Positions 9,639-20,651 of a stretch of DNA of 64,000 bases are shown here, piece by piece. The translations under genes were made by a program, and so were the position numbers. Location of the stretch: assembly GCA_900208305.1 (NCBI GenBank), contig OAPG01000004.1, positions 124,001 through 188,000 of the forward strand, in the 5' to 3' direction. Positions within the stretch are counted from its first letter, which is position 1. Each line of letters begins with the position of its first letter. This stretch comes from Melanopsichium pennsylvanicum. Taxonomy: Eukaryota; Basidiomycota; Ustilaginomycetes; Ustilaginales. Under the pieces are notes generated by a model. The model searched no databases, was not told the DNA's origin, and worked only from the letters and a program-made list of their open reading frames with translations.

Positions 9639-11318
9639 ATGGCCGCGACGAACCACGCTCGTGTTTACTTGGACGACTTCTGTTCTACTTCGGCTGCGGC
9701 GCTTCAATATGGCCTGACCAACATGTCGATTGCCAATGTTTCTTCTACACTTGTCTCGACCGAACATGATGCTCGTCGTTCGCGTCACGACGCTTCGTCT
9801 TACTCGCATGCCATGCACGACTCTGCGCATACATCGACATCCGTGTCGGCGCTTCCATCGCACCAACCTTGCCCATCTCGTCCCATCGAATCTCACACTA
9901 CGCATGCGCCGGTCGTTCCTGCCTCGGGTGGATCTGCTGTCTCGGTGACAACACAATCGCATCGACCCCCGTCGAAATCGCAATCGATATCCTCAATTGA
10001 CTCCTTGGCATCGGTAACATCAACTGCACCATCCACACCAACACACGAAATCGACCATGTACGCTTCGACATGGCCACCATCGTCAAATCATCTCGCTCT
10101 GGCGCCGAACCATATCATGTCGAAAAACAACTTCCGCCACCGCCATCACAATCAAATTCGGCCGCCGCACACACCACGGCTGCCGCTACGACTGAATCGA
10201 ATGACGATGCTGCTGCTGCTTCCTCTCAATCTCAATCGCGCCACGACAAACACAAAAACGCCATTAGCTTTCGTGTTGGCAGCAAGTACAAAGTTTGCGA
10301 GATCATCGGCGAGGGTGCTTATGGTGTGGTCTGCAGCGCCATTCACCGTGCCACCGGACAAAAGGTGGCTATCAAGAAGATCCAACCTTTCGAGCACCAG
10401 ATGTTTGCGCTGCGAACGTTGCGAGAGCTCAAGCTGCTTCGCTTCTTTCAAGAGTGTGACGTTTCAGAGAACATTATCAGCATCCTTGACATCATCAAGC
10501 CTAGCACGTATGACGCCTTCACTGAAGTCTACCTTGTTCAAGAGCTTATGGAGACGGATCTGCACCGAGTGATTCGAACTCAGGAGCTGTCGGACGACCA
10601 CTGCCAGTACTTTACTTACCAGATTTTGCGAGCGCTCAAGCCTATGCACTGTGCTGATGTAATCCACCGCGATCTCAAGCCCAGCAACGTGTTGCTGAAC
10701 GCCAACTGCGATCTCAAGGTGTGCGACTTTGGTCTGGCCCGTTCGGTGCTCACGGCTGACCAGGACACTGGGTTCATGACCGAATACGTCGCCACTCGTT
10801 GGTATCGCGCACCCGAGATCATGCTCACGTTTAAGCAGTACACTAAAGCAATCGATGTATGGGCAGTCGGCTGTATCCTCGCTGAAATGCTCACTGGTCG
10901 GCCCTTATTCCCTGGTCGAGACTACCACCAGCAGCTCTCTCTGATCCTCGACGTATTGGGCACTCCTACCTTGGAAGAATTCCACAACATCAACAGCAGG
11001 AGGTCCAGAGATTATATTCGATCCATGCCGTTCCGAAAGCGTCGCGACTTTCGACAGCTATTCCCCAAAGCTTCACCTGAAGCGATCGACTTTTTGCAAA
11101 AGACGCTCACGTTTGACCCTCGCAACAGGTTGACGGTGGAAGAGTGTCTTCAGCACCCTTATCTTTCGGCCTATCACGATCCAGATGATGAGCCCGGTGC
11201 GCCTCGACTCGACCCTGACTTCTTCTACTTTGACATGCAAAAGGAAAGCATCACCAAGGAGGATTTGCGCAAGGAACTTTGGTATCAAGTGCAGGAGTTC
11301 CAGCCCCTCCTTCGCTAA
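9639..11318 (+). CDS. kpp6: MAP kinase Kpp6 orthologue
   Basis: Serine/threonine MAP kinase of the Fus3/Kss1 class; 559 aa, one exon, ATG in the context TATCATGGCC. Residues 1-215 are a Ser/Thr/Ala/His-rich extension. The kinase domain spans about 217-509: Gly-rich loop GEGAYG (224-229), catalytic Lys246 in VAIKK, HRDLKPSN (343-350), DFG (363-365), activation motif TEY (381-383) and APE (391-393). The C-terminus ends VQEFQPLLR as in this subfamily. A yeast Fus3-type kinase is about 350 aa, and a long extra N-terminus is the known hallmark of U. maydis Kpp6. That kinase acts beside Kpp2 in the pheromone/filamentation cascade and is needed for plant penetration. Orthology is inferred from architecture; a diverged Kpp2 paralogue is the alternative. 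The long upstream spacer suggests complex transcriptional control. Confidence 0.92.
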   Translation: MAATNHARVYLDDFCSTSAAALQYGLTNMSIANVSSTLVSTEHDARRSRHDASSYSHAMHDSAHTSTSVSALPSHQPCPSRPIESHTTHAPVVPASGGSAVSVTTQSHRPPSKSQSISSIDSLASVTSTAPSTPTHEIDHVRFDMATIVKSSRSGAEPYHVEKQLPPPPSQSNSAAAHTTAAATTESNDDAAAASSQSQSRHDKHKNAISFRVGSKYKVCEIIGEGAYGVVCSAIHRATGQKVAIKKIQPFEHQMFALRTLRELKLLRFFQECDVSENIISILDIIKPSTYDAFTEVYLVQELMETDLHRVIRTQELSDDHCQYFTYQILRALKPMHCADVIHRDLKPSNVLLNANCDLKVCDFGLARSVLTADQDTGFMTEYVATRWYRAPEIMLTFKQYTKAIDVWAVGCILAEMLTGRPLFPGRDYHQQLSLILDVLGTPTLEEFHNINSRRSRDYIRSMPFRKRRDFRQLFPKASPEAIDFLQKTLTFDPRNRLTVEECLQHPYLSAYHDPDDEPGAPRLDPDFFYFDMQKESITKEDLRKELWYQVQEFQPLLR

Positions 11319-11976
11319 GTAGCTCGCCGCTCAAATCGTCCAGTCTCGCTCCTTTGCATAGTATCTATCGTCACTGCATCCATTCTGCTTTACTTTCTCT
11401 CTCATGCCGACTCATCTAGGTGGCACGTTGATTGCCAAGCATTTATATCATACATACGTACATACACATTTTCTTGTCCGACAGTAGTTGCACGATACCA
11501 CCTCATCAATCTCATCTGTCTTGCCGCATGTCCTCTCGACTTGTCTGCGCTTGTGTCGTAAATTGCATCATTTCGAGGTGGATGATACGGACTTGCTGAC
11601 TGACAGTCAGCGTCAGCTGACATCCGCCGGATACTTTTTATTTTGTTGTCGGTAAAAGATTAGAGAATGATACAAACATTGCGAGACTTTAGAGGATGCT
11701 TGCACTGTAAAAGCAAAGGAGGACCCTGAGCTGGATCGAAGGCCGAATTCCGATCGTTGAACCAATTTTTTTTTATTAGTTTTTTTTTGTGCTGAATCTA
11801 AGCCGGTTTTTGGGCGAAAATTTCAGAAGGTCAAAGCAAAGCCCAAAGCAACACTGAAAATGCACAGTAATCAGTACACATTGTCCTCATCCAAACCTTT
11901 GGTCATCTCCTTGCCTCTGGATCACCATATACCTACAGCATCCTCGCTGTCGTCCATTTGAATCTCTCAGAAAAAG
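11319..11976. other. kpp6-noc4 intergenic region
   Basis: 3' UTR of kpp6 and the tandem promoter of noc4. It contains two oligo-T tracts (about 11767-11788) roughly 200 bp before the noc4 ATG. No gene seen. Confidence 0.5.
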
Positions 11977-14505
11977 ATGGCAAAAGCCGCAACCAGCAAG
12001 AAAGCTGGCCCAAGCACCGGCTCCCCCTCTGCGTCGGCATTAGAACAAGTCCAGAAACTCCAACAAGCTCTTCTCTCGTCTTCCGACCTCAATCCTCTCT
12101 CCGACCTTCTTTCGCTCTCCAAGAAGCTCGCCAAGAGCAACGAAGACATATCACCGAAGGAAAGGAAGGATGTAGCAATTGCTTTGCACCGTGCCGCTCT
12201 CGTATTGGTGCGCTCCTTGAACGCTCTCTGTGGCGAAGATAAGGTCCCCTTTGATAAGGATGTCGATCAAGATGGTTACATTCTCTCATACGGCGCCAGA
12301 TCGGGCAATCAAATGGACATAACAACAAATGGCAAGGCAAAGGAAGCACAGAACAAGGTGTCAGACTGGATCAGGATGAGGTGGAATGAGACACTCGAGC
12401 TGCTCTGCGGTCTGCTCGGGCACGAGGTCGATGGATTGCGACTCGAGGCACTCCAAATGTTGATAGAGTTGCAGACCGCCGCTTCCAGCTCATTGACGAG
12501 AATCTTGGCTGCTGCTACCTCCGCTAAAGCACACCTCAAGTCTTCGTCTGGCAGCAAGAAAGGTGCTGAAGCAGAACCTATTCAGAATACCCAAGGACTC
12601 TGGTCGAGCTCTCCGTGGCGCGCACTTACGCTCGCTCTGATTGCGGGTCCGCCTAGTCTGAACAAGATCGGTAACGGTGAAGCTGGCACAAGGCATCAAG
12701 TTGCACGAGTCGATTCAGGTGTGCCAGATGATGTCAGAGGCAAGTTTGTTCAAAGCGGGTTGGAGGAGTACGACGACGTTCGCTTCGCCACCTTGCGAGA
12801 GATCAGTCTTGCTCTCCGCAAACCTTCGCCCAGCATTGCTGGCAACTCACAGTTGCGAGCGCACGCGCTTGCTCTCCTTATCCAGCTCACCGCTATCCCT
12901 ACAGATGCAGGAGATCTCAACACTTTCCTTGTCCAAGAGTTGTCTATTCCACCCCTGGGTTCTGGCGGGAAGAAGAAGAAGAAGAAAGCCGCAGCTTCTG
13001 GCAAGGGTCTTTCTGTGGTTAATGATGGAGATTCAGAGGAAGAGGAAGAGGAAGATGACATGGCAGGCTGGTTCTCCGAATCTGATGACGAAGGTGGCAC
13101 TCGAGCAGGATCTACTGCAGGAGAAAAGATGCGAGCCACAGACAAGAAGAACATTGGTGGACTCGGTACCGCCGCTCGTGCAGCAGGTGCCAACAAACGT
13201 CAGAGAAAGACTTTCCACCAAGCACTGCACAGCTTGGGCGCTCAACGATCTGCCTTCTCCACCGCTTGGACCGACCTTCTTCTTCCACGTCGCCAGACCG
13301 AAGATTCTGCAGCTGCAGCTGGCGTCCTCAAAGGCTCCCTAGTTGGAGGTGAACTCAGCCTTGGAGCAACACACGAAGTGCTTGTCCGTCTTCACGCTCA
13401 GATCCTTCCGCATCTCACCAAACCCACGCTTCTGCACGATTTCCTCGTTTCGTGCCTCGACTCGCGAGGAGCAACCGCGCTCTTGGCACTCAATGCGATC
13501 TTCACCCTGGTCACCAAGCACAATCTCGACTATCCTCAATTCTACACTCGTCTGTATGCTATGCTCGATGCATCTGTGCTGCACATGAAGTATCGAGCAC
13601 GCTTCCTCCGCCTCTTGGAGACCTTCCTCTCGTCCACCCACCTTTCCTCTACCCTGGTGGCGTCATTCGCTAAGCGCTTGTCTCGACTCAGTCTTCGTTC
13701 GCCTCCAGCAGCCATTGCCTCTGTAGTGCCCTTCGTGTACAATCTTCTCAAACGTCACCCTCGCTGCATGGTGATGGTGCATAAGGAATGGGACGGGGAC
13801 CGACTCAACATCGGCCCTGCTGGCATTCAAGATCCTTTCGACGCGGAAGAGTCGGATCCGCTCAAAACGCATGCACTGGATAGCTCTCTGTGGGAGTTGG
13901 CGAGCTTTGGAGCTGCAGCGGTTGCGAGAGGTAACAGTGGTGGACCGGCGATGGGTGCGGATGAGGGCAGCATCCTGCCTGGCGAAGCACATTATTTAGG
14001 TTCGGTGACCAGTTTGGCGAGGATTCTGGCTGAGCCGTTCACTAGAGAGAGGTACAGTTTGGATGATTTCTTGGACATCACTTACGGCACACTGTTTGAG
14101 ACTGAAACGAAGAAGACGCTCAACAAGCCCATCGTACATCCTGGAGAGGCTTCACGAAAGCGACCTGCGCCAGCACTGGCTTACAGTCTCCCCGGAGGAT
14201 TTGGTGCAGGCGGATCCACAAACTCTACCTCGTGTAACCGGGTGGACATCTTCCCTTCGGACACTGGCCGCATTCGAGCACGAAACTCGGTCGCGGCAGC
14301 CGAGAAAGAGGAAGAGGAGGAGATGGAGAGGGAACGTGAGGAACGTAGACGCAAGCTGGGTGGCGTAGGTGACGAGGAGGATGAAGATGAGCGAGAGGCA
14401 AGGGAGGCTATTGAAGAGTTGAAGAGATCCGAGAGGGCCAAGAAGAGAAAAGTGGATCAGACGGGTCAGCATGATGTTTGTGCAAGCTTGTTCAGCTTTG
14501 CTTAG
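11977..14505 (+). CDS. noc4: Ribosome biogenesis protein NOC4 (CBF/MAK21 family)
   Basis: Nucleolar factor that partners Nop14 in 40S pre-ribosome assembly and export. ORF of 842 codons from ATG 11977. An N-terminal helical region is followed by a Lys run (KKKKKK, about 329-334) and an acidic stretch (EEEEEEDD, about 350). The conserved Noc4/CBF region covers about 465-690. It includes YAMLDASVLHMKYRARFLRL, then FLSSTHLSSTLVASFAKRL, then VPFVYNLLKRHP, DPFDAEESDP and LDSSLWEL, all close to the signature blocks of yeast Noc4 and human NOC4L. The C-terminus is a Glu/Arg-rich predicted coiled coil ending in a basic KKRK segment. It is longer than yeast Noc4 (about 550 aa) because of the acidic and basic linkers. 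Same strand as kpp6. Confidence 0.93.
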   Translation: MAKAATSKKAGPSTGSPSASALEQVQKLQQALLSSSDLNPLSDLLSLSKKLAKSNEDISPKERKDVAIALHRAALVLVRSLNALCGEDKVPFDKDVDQDGYILSYGARSGNQMDITTNGKAKEAQNKVSDWIRMRWNETLELLCGLLGHEVDGLRLEALQMLIELQTAASSSLTRILAAATSAKAHLKSSSGSKKGAEAEPIQNTQGLWSSSPWRALTLALIAGPPSLNKIGNGEAGTRHQVARVDSGVPDDVRGKFVQSGLEEYDDVRFATLREISLALRKPSPSIAGNSQLRAHALALLIQLTAIPTDAGDLNTFLVQELSIPPLGSGGKKKKKKAAASGKGLSVVNDGDSEEEEEEDDMAGWFSESDDEGGTRAGSTAGEKMRATDKKNIGGLGTAARAAGANKRQRKTFHQALHSLGAQRSAFSTAWTDLLLPRRQTEDSAAAAGVLKGSLVGGELSLGATHEVLVRLHAQILPHLTKPTLLHDFLVSCLDSRGATALLALNAIFTLVTKHNLDYPQFYTRLYAMLDASVLHMKYRARFLRLLETFLSSTHLSSTLVASFAKRLSRLSLRSPPAAIASVVPFVYNLLKRHPRCMVMVHKEWDGDRLNIGPAGIQDPFDAEESDPLKTHALDSSLWELASFGAAAVARGNSGGPAMGADEGSILPGEAHYLGSVTSLARILAEPFTRERYSLDDFLDITYGTLFETETKKTLNKPIVHPGEASRKRPAPALAYSLPGGFGAGGSTNSTSCNRVDIFPSDTGRIRARNSVAAAEKEEEEEMEREREERRRKLGGVGDEEDEDEREAREAIEELKRSERAKKRKVDQTGQHDVCASLFSFA

Positions 14506-15142
14506 ATGTGTTGCAACTCATTTGTGCACGAGAAGGCGCCAATGGTACAGTTTACGACTGAGTCAAGTTCTTTTTTGTGATGGTCTGTGTTTTTGACCAA
14601 AATCAAAAAAGGGAACCTGATGCTTGACCGCGCCCAAGAGATGAGATTAATCAGTGGAAGGTACTGTAAGTACTTGTACAGTAGATTCGCCGGAAGCCTC
14701 AGGCGTGGAGGGACTGAGCACGGCAGCCTGTCAATATTTCATGAACAAGCTGGATCACAGCAGAGGCAAGGGAGGAGGACTGTGTGCCCAGAAGAAAGGG
14801 GAGGGGCAATCGCTTCAAAGTGGGCAGACAAGGGGAAGTGTGGGTCTCGTCGCCATTGAAGCGCCAAAAATAATGTGACTGTCATATTCTCAGTCGTCAT
14901 GCATCACCCCCACCCTTTGCTGCGCAGCTCTGGCCTCCGTACTAATTGCTTCATTGTCTGGCTCAGCATGGCTGATTTCAGTAGTAAGACCCTCGTTCTG
15001 GCTGCTCTGACTCGTTCCCTTCTTCACTCATAAGCACTCATCCACCGACTCGCACCCTCTCACTTCGTCTGCTTCTTTTCACATTACTGTTTCAGCATTC
15101 ATCTTAGTCTTGATCGATGACTCGTCGCAAAGACCCGCCACC
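14506..15142. other. Intergenic region with paired TACTGTA/TACAGTA
   Basis: No gene seen. TACTGTA (14662-14668) and TACAGTA (14677-14683) lie 8 bp apart, facing each other as an interrupted inverted repeat. The last 150 bp before the next ATG are C/T-rich, as expected of a leader. Confidence 0.5.
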
Positions 15143-16969
15143 ATGAATGACGATCCAGCAGCAAAATTCCTCTTCACGCAGATGATGGCATCTCTCCTCG
15201 CTCCTCGGAACAATTGGCCCACCGCACTTGGTCCAGTCCCAGATCCAGTCTTCGACCCTGATGGGCACGCTACCTATCAGAAACGAGTCAAGGAGGCCAA
15301 ACGGCCACAAGCCGAGACGATCGCCAAACACAATCTTCTATTCTGCCCTTCTGTTCCGCTCGAAGAAGAAGCTCTCTCCCCTGTCCCCAAAACGCTCCCG
15401 ACTCTTCCACTGCACGCACTCACCCCGCGCCAGGCTACAGAGCATGATAGGATCAAGAGACTCTACCTCGCCTACAACAGTCGCCTGTTCCGCGTAGAGC
15501 TGGAGAAGTACGATATGGATCCAACTGGACGAAGAGAAGCCATGTTCAAATTCGGAGATGAGGTGCTGTGCACGATGTTTGGCGCAGATTGGTTAGACAA
15601 CACCTCTACAGTTTATGGCGGGAAAGCTACACCCAGCGCTATTTACGATGATAATGGTGGCAGATATGGTGGATCTTATACTCCTGCTTCTGGTTGTACT
15701 TGCTGTCCCCACGGGTACCCTATTCCCTCGAACTCGAGCCAGTCTAGTGAATCCTCCACTCCGCCTGGAATCAGCAAGGCTTCGAAGAAGGAAAAAAAGA
15801 ATCCACTCGCCAGGCATGTCGCTGCCGCTTTTGACAAAGCTGATGCGAGAAGGAATGGCGATCAGAAGGAGGGAGGTGACAAGTCCAAGGAAGTCAAAAA
15901 AGGCAAAGCTGAGAAGGAGGATGAGGACGACATGCATTCACGCGATGACTACCTCGTGGACGAGTCAACTGCCAGGCGCTTTGCAATGGTCGTAGACGGG
16001 ATTGTTAGTGGCCGCATCGATCCTTTTGACAAGAAATTCATTGAATATTTGGAAGATCCTTATGGCGATGCCTTTGATGACGACTACTTTGACTACGACC
16101 CCTCTGACGAGTATGACTCTTGCTACGGTAATGGTGGTGTTGGCTACTATGACGGCTATGAGGAGGCGATGTTCGATGCGCTCTATGTCAAGGCCCGAGG
16201 CGAAGACTCCGCTGTCTCTTCTACGGTGGGTTTAGAATCGCTGCCAGAGGCTGACAAGGGCAAGAAGAAGAAGAAAAATAAGAAGAAAGCAAAGAAAGGT
16301 AATCAAGACGCAGCAAATGGCAGCACTGCGGCTGTCAGCAGTGAGGCTAAGGGCCAAGCTCATGACGCTCGAACCACTCTGAAGAAGGCTACGAGTGCCT
16401 TTGCCAAGCCAGCCGTGGCGAAGAATGGCCCCTCCGCCAGCAACTCTACTGCAACACAGCACACTACCACCACCCAAGGAGCGAGCCCTAGCGCACCGGA
16501 GATCACTGCAGAAGCCGTCGAGAAAATCGTCAAAAGGATCAATGAAACCACACCCCGGAGCTCAAACATCAAAGCCCCCACAACATCTGTTGCCTCTGTC
16601 GGTCTTGGTCAGCGCAAGAAGACCGGCAACAGCAGCTCGAATGAATCTTCTTCAGTTGATAAGGCCAACGTCGCCGCGAGCAATGGTTCAAAGTTCGAGT
16701 CCAAGCCAGCGAGGAAGAGACCCTCTCCCACCGAAAAGCCTACTGCAGCCACCAACAGCAGCGTTCCTGATTCCAGTACAAAGCAGCCCACTTCGAGTGT
16801 GAAGCATCCCAATGCCGCCACTAAGGGCAGCTCTGTCCAGCCGATGAAGCCAGGCGCCGCAAAAAGTAAGCAGGATGGGGTCAGGTACGAAATGGTGATA
16901 TTCAAGAAGCCGTACAAGCCGACCCAGAGACCGGAGAGAGATTGCTGGCACTGGCGTGGAACTGTCTAA
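15143..16969 (+). CDS. Hypothetical protein with acidic and Lys-rich tracts
   Basis: 608 aa from the ATG in CCACCATGAATG. The open frame extends 33 nt further upstream only through a TTG, so this Kozak-like ATG is chosen. Residues 1-150 look folded (MMASLLAPRNNWP, LYLAYNSRLFRVELEKYDMD). Then come a Cys/Pro patch CTCCPHGYP, a Lys/Glu-rich linker and a second conserved-looking block, RRFAMVVDGIVSGRIDPF. That block leads into a strikingly acidic/Tyr stretch (FDDDYFDYDPSDEYDS). A poly-Lys run (KKKKKNKKKAKKG, about 374-386) may be a nuclear or nucleolar signal. The last 200 residues are Ser/Thr/Ala-rich and disordered, ending in an aromatic tail, CWHWRGTV. I do not recognise the family; there is no membrane segment or signal peptide. 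Confidence 0.7.
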   Translation: MNDDPAAKFLFTQMMASLLAPRNNWPTALGPVPDPVFDPDGHATYQKRVKEAKRPQAETIAKHNLLFCPSVPLEEEALSPVPKTLPTLPLHALTPRQATEHDRIKRLYLAYNSRLFRVELEKYDMDPTGRREAMFKFGDEVLCTMFGADWLDNTSTVYGGKATPSAIYDDNGGRYGGSYTPASGCTCCPHGYPIPSNSSQSSESSTPPGISKASKKEKKNPLARHVAAAFDKADARRNGDQKEGGDKSKEVKKGKAEKEDEDDMHSRDDYLVDESTARRFAMVVDGIVSGRIDPFDKKFIEYLEDPYGDAFDDDYFDYDPSDEYDSCYGNGGVGYYDGYEEAMFDALYVKARGEDSAVSSTVGLESLPEADKGKKKKKNKKKAKKGNQDAANGSTAAVSSEAKGQAHDARTTLKKATSAFAKPAVAKNGPSASNSTATQHTTTTQGASPSAPEITAEAVEKIVKRINETTPRSSNIKAPTTSVASVGLGQRKKTGNSSSNESSSVDKANVAASNGSKFESKPARKRPSPTEKPTAATNSSVPDSSTKQPTSSVKHPNAATKGSSVQPMKPGAAKSKQDGVRYEMVIFKKPYKPTQRPERDCWHWRGTV

Positions 16970-17595
16970 AATCTTGGCCTGATGTGAACCCAGTAATAAA
17001 GAGTCATCGGTAACTTATTTGTTCCGACATTGTCATCAACAAGAATGATCAAAGGTTCTGCGTATGTCTTAGCAAATTGCACTGTTGTGATCGGATGTTG
17101 TTTGTCTCGCATCGAACGAAGGCTATGAATGAAGATTTGTCAGTCGTTTGCTTGAGCTAAACTTGAGGTGTATGGTTTTTAAAAAGTTGCATTTCAAGAC
17201 GAAGACGTTTGTTCTAATTGACAGTGGTGATGGTGGTGGTGGTGGGTGGTGTTTCATGGCATGACTGGCTGATTTCACCAAACCTTGTTTATTTGCTTGA
17301 TAAACTCTGGAGGAGGGGATTCAATGGTGTATTTGTGTGTGCATTTGTGGATACAGTCAAGCTTGTGTGTATGTGTGTAAGAGGAGGGGCAATTGTTCAA
17401 GTGTGTGAGAATACTTATTTCAAACTGAATGATGCTGCAGTACAGTAAATTTACAGAAAGGTTGATCTGAAGATGAAAGAAAGATAAATAAATCTAACTA
17501 GACTGTACAACCTACAGTATGATATATTTCACCTCTAACTCTGCATGCATACTTGATCGCATCTCACTTTTCGTTTCAACGTTTCCTTTTAGGTT
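16970..17595. other. Convergent 3' intergenic region
   Basis: Lies between the 3' ends of the gene at 15143 and taf12. It is TG-rich, with a (GGT)n tract at 17224-17250 and TGTG-rich stretches to about 17370. Two TACAGTA motifs occur at 17441-17447 and 17513-17519. No gene seen. Confidence 0.5.
17224..17250 (+). repeat. GGT-rich microsatellite
   Basis: Imperfect tandem GGT/TGG run in a non-coding 3' region. Confidence 0.8.
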
Positions 17596-19828
17596 TCACT
17601 TTCCACCTGCTACAGCTCCAGCTCCACTCCCACCTCCCCCTGTACCTGGCCCACCACTACCAGCTGTGGTCACAACCTTCACTCGCGGAGGAGCAATAGG
17701 TACAGCGCCCGGAAAAGGAACTCTCAAATTCCAATTCCTCTCTAAATGCAATTGAACATCTCTAACTTCCAACTTGTCTCCCTTTCGATGTTTTGCCAAC
17801 CTACAACCCATCTGCGTAACACTCTCGATAAATTCATCTGCCAATTCCAACAACAAGTCTTCCACAGCTCCTTCGAGTTTCTCGTGCGAATCCAATTCTG
17901 CCACCAAGTCCGAGATTTTACGTTTGGTTAAAATCGACGAAGTAGAGTTGGTCGCCGTGGTGACCGTGCCAGCGGTGGTGGTGGTGGTGGTGGGTTGAAC
18001 ACCTGTTGCTGTTGTTACAGGTGATGATGAGGTGACAACAATACTAGCACCATTATTCAAAGTGGAAGAAGTGGCGTTGGTATTGGACAAAGCAGCACTA
18101 GCCGTGGCCGCAGCAGCACTCGCCACCCCGTCCACTCCCGCAACTGTGCTTGTTTCTTCGGATGATGATGATGGCAACCCAAGCAACTCCTCCGCATTAT
18201 TACCCGCACCACCACTCACCCTCTGCGGGAGTCCCAAAAGATCATTCAAAGCAACATCATCATTCGCAACCCCACCAGTAGGATTAGGTCTCGTCAAAAT
18301 CGCAGGAGTACCAATCACCGGAGACACTCCCAAACCCTGACTCAAACTACTCCTCGGCCCCAAATTGTTCGGATACGCTTCGGGTGCTGTTGATCCAGAC
18401 ACATTCAACACGGGTGGAATCGCCATGTTGGTATACGAAGCTGCTGCTGCCGAAGCTGTAGAGATCGCTGTAACGGGTGTACTTGCTCCAATCGCTGTGG
18501 TGGGTGTAGAGTGGACAGCAGTCGAAGTTGATCCTGTGGGTGTATTGACGGCAGCAGGGCTGGTCGTGGTAGTTATGGGAGCTGGCTTGGAAGTGACATC
18601 CGCACCGGTCGGGGCGACATTGATTGCCGAAGTGGCGGCGTGGGGAGGAGGAGGTACTGCTGAAGCAGCCGCTGTTGAGGTAGCAGGCATGGTCGCGCTC
18701 GTAGTGACGGGAGAAGACTTTGCATCACCACCATCAGCAGTGGCAGCAGCAACAGCGGCGGCGGCCGAGGCCTTACCCTTGGTAGCCTTCGCTTTTGCCT
18801 CTTTCTCTTTCTTTTCCTTCTCTTCCTTTTCCTTGGCTTCTTTCTCCTTCTTGGCCGCGGCTTTGCTCTTGGCGGGCGCCTTGGGGGTCGCTTTCGCCGC
18901 AGCTTTGGGTGTCCCCTGTGCCCCCGCGGGCGTCGGTGCCGTAGCAGGGGCAGGCGTGGCTGGTGTGGCCGCGCTCACTGGTGCTGCTGGACCAGGTTGC
19001 GGTGTTGGCGGCACAGGGCTCGCCGTGTTCTGCTGTCGTTGCGGTGTCCCAACTCCCGCTGCGACAGGGGTAAGCGCTTGTACTGGCGTTCCTTGCTTGC
19101 CTTGCTGGACACCTCCTTGGCCCTGCTGTTGGTGTTGTTGTTGCTGCTGCTGCGCTTGTTGTTGCCTGAAGCTTTCCCTCACGATTTGGATCTGCTTGGC
19201 TAACGCAGCTTGTTGATTCCGCGTCTCTTGCAATGCATTTTGGCACTGTAGGCGTTCCTCTGGCTTGAGGTTGGGATTGTTCAATGCACTTTCCAACGCC
19301 TGCACCTTCATGCGTAAGGGTTGCGCGATGCGATTGAACTGTTCCAAGAGTGCTTGCTCCGTCTGTGGAATTTGGGGCTGTCCCGGTGCGCTTCCTTGTG
19401 GGGGTCGTGCAAGAGCAGAGTTAGGTTGTTGAGCGTTCTGTGCGGCAGCGGCGGCGCGCTGTTGTGCTGCCAGCTGCTGTTGAAGCGCTACCATCTGCTG
19501 CTGTTGCATGTTCTGCTGCGGAGGCTGCTGCGGAGGGCGAGGTTGCTGCTGTTGCGGATTGGGCATGTTCATCTGCTGTCCTTGTGACTGCTGCGGTTGC
19601 TGAGGTTGTTGCGGAGGCAGAACCTGCCCACCTTGGTGCTGTTGCTGCTGAGCCTGTGCTTGTTGGTGGGCACCAATGAAAGCCTTCAGCTGAGCGAGCT
19701 GTTCGGGACTGATCTTTCCCTCCCTGGCGGCCTGAAACAGTGCGGCCAGACCTTGCGGATTGTTCTGAACCAATGCTTGGAGCGCTTGCAAGTTTGCTGC
19801 TTGCTGCTGCGGCTGTTGCTGTTGGCCA

Positions 19829-19860
<32 letters not shown>

Positions 19861-20079
19861 AGGTTGTGTGGATGACTGACCCTGTTGTTGGGCTTGCTGT
19901 TGGGCCAGAGCTTGCGCGCGCATAGCTTGAAATTGCTGTTGCTGGATGAGTGCGGCTTTATACTGGGCTGCCTGCGCGGCTGTCTGAGGTGGTCCTTGAG
20001 GAAGTTGTGGTGGCCGCTGTTGGCCATTGCCAGCAGGATTCTGACCGGGCTGCCCCGGCTGCTGACCTTGATTGTTCAT
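17596..20079 (-). CDS. taf12: TFIID/SAGA subunit TAF12
   Basis: Histone-fold subunit of TFIID and SAGA, pairing with TAF4/Ada1. 827 aa from the ATG at 20079; the frame extends two codons further only via a TTG. The C-terminal H2B-like histone fold is at about 719-787 (KRKISDLVAELDSHEKL, LLLELADEFIESVTQMGCRL, then KLEVRDVQLHLERNWNL), matching TAF12 closely. The upstream 700 residues are low-complexity: residues 1-330 are Gln-rich with pure Q runs, followed by an Ala/Pro/Thr region with a Lys/Glu-rich KEKEAKEKEEKEKKEKEA segment (about 410-430). Yeast Taf12 also has a long Gln-rich N-terminus. Tandem with atg5, which lies 572 bp upstream on the same strand. The long plus-strand frames opposite this gene are antisense shadows of the CAG repeats. 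Confidence 0.95.
19829..19860. repeat. CAG/CTG repeat encoding poly-Gln in TAF12
   Basis: Run of CTG/TTG triplets on the plus strand, read as CAG/CAA Gln codons in taf12. Likely to vary in length between strains. Confidence 0.8.
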
Positions 20080-20651
20080 CTTCAAGGTATCTCGCGCCCA
20101 AACAATCGAGAGCAGGGAAGATGGCGGAGTGGTGATATGCCTCGACGCGATTGTTTAACGCGGACTCAAAGGTCGCACGACGTTGTCGAGCGCGTGCGCT
20201 TGATCGAGACGCCGATAGATGGGCTGCAAAGTTTGTGCAGAGATGATGGGACGAAAGAGACGCGGAGACGAAGAAGGCAGGGCAGAAGTGTGCGTGTGGG
20301 TCTGGAGGAACGGATGAGAGTGCGGATGCAAGAAATGATTAGGATGCGGCCATGCAGGCCTGAACCGTTCCTCCTACAAACCTCGTCTTCCGAATTCCAG
20401 CTCCCATCGCGCGCAGATCTGAACGAATCGCCGATCTTTCTTCGGTCTAACAAAATTACGTTTTGCCTCCGAGGCCTTCCCCCTGCTTGAAGATCGACCC
20501 TTCCTTTCGAGGAGCTCTTCACAATACGACTGGCCAGAAGTGTCACTACTGCAGCACAGACGAGCAAAATAAGATCAGCATTAATATCGTTTTGGTATAA
20601 ACTAGCATTCGTAAGGCTAAGGGCGAAGCAGCTCGTATCCCTTTGCCTGGC
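20080..20651. other. taf12 promoter / atg5 3' region
   Basis: Non-coding spacer between the stop of atg5 and the start of taf12 on the minus strand. No additional gene or distinct motif seen. Confidence 0.5.

Noticed and set aside
18365..19216. 283-codon plus-strand open frame rich in Ala/Val/Cys
   Set aside because: Antisense shadow of the Gln/Ala/Pro-rich part of taf12; the minus-strand frame ends in a clear histone fold.
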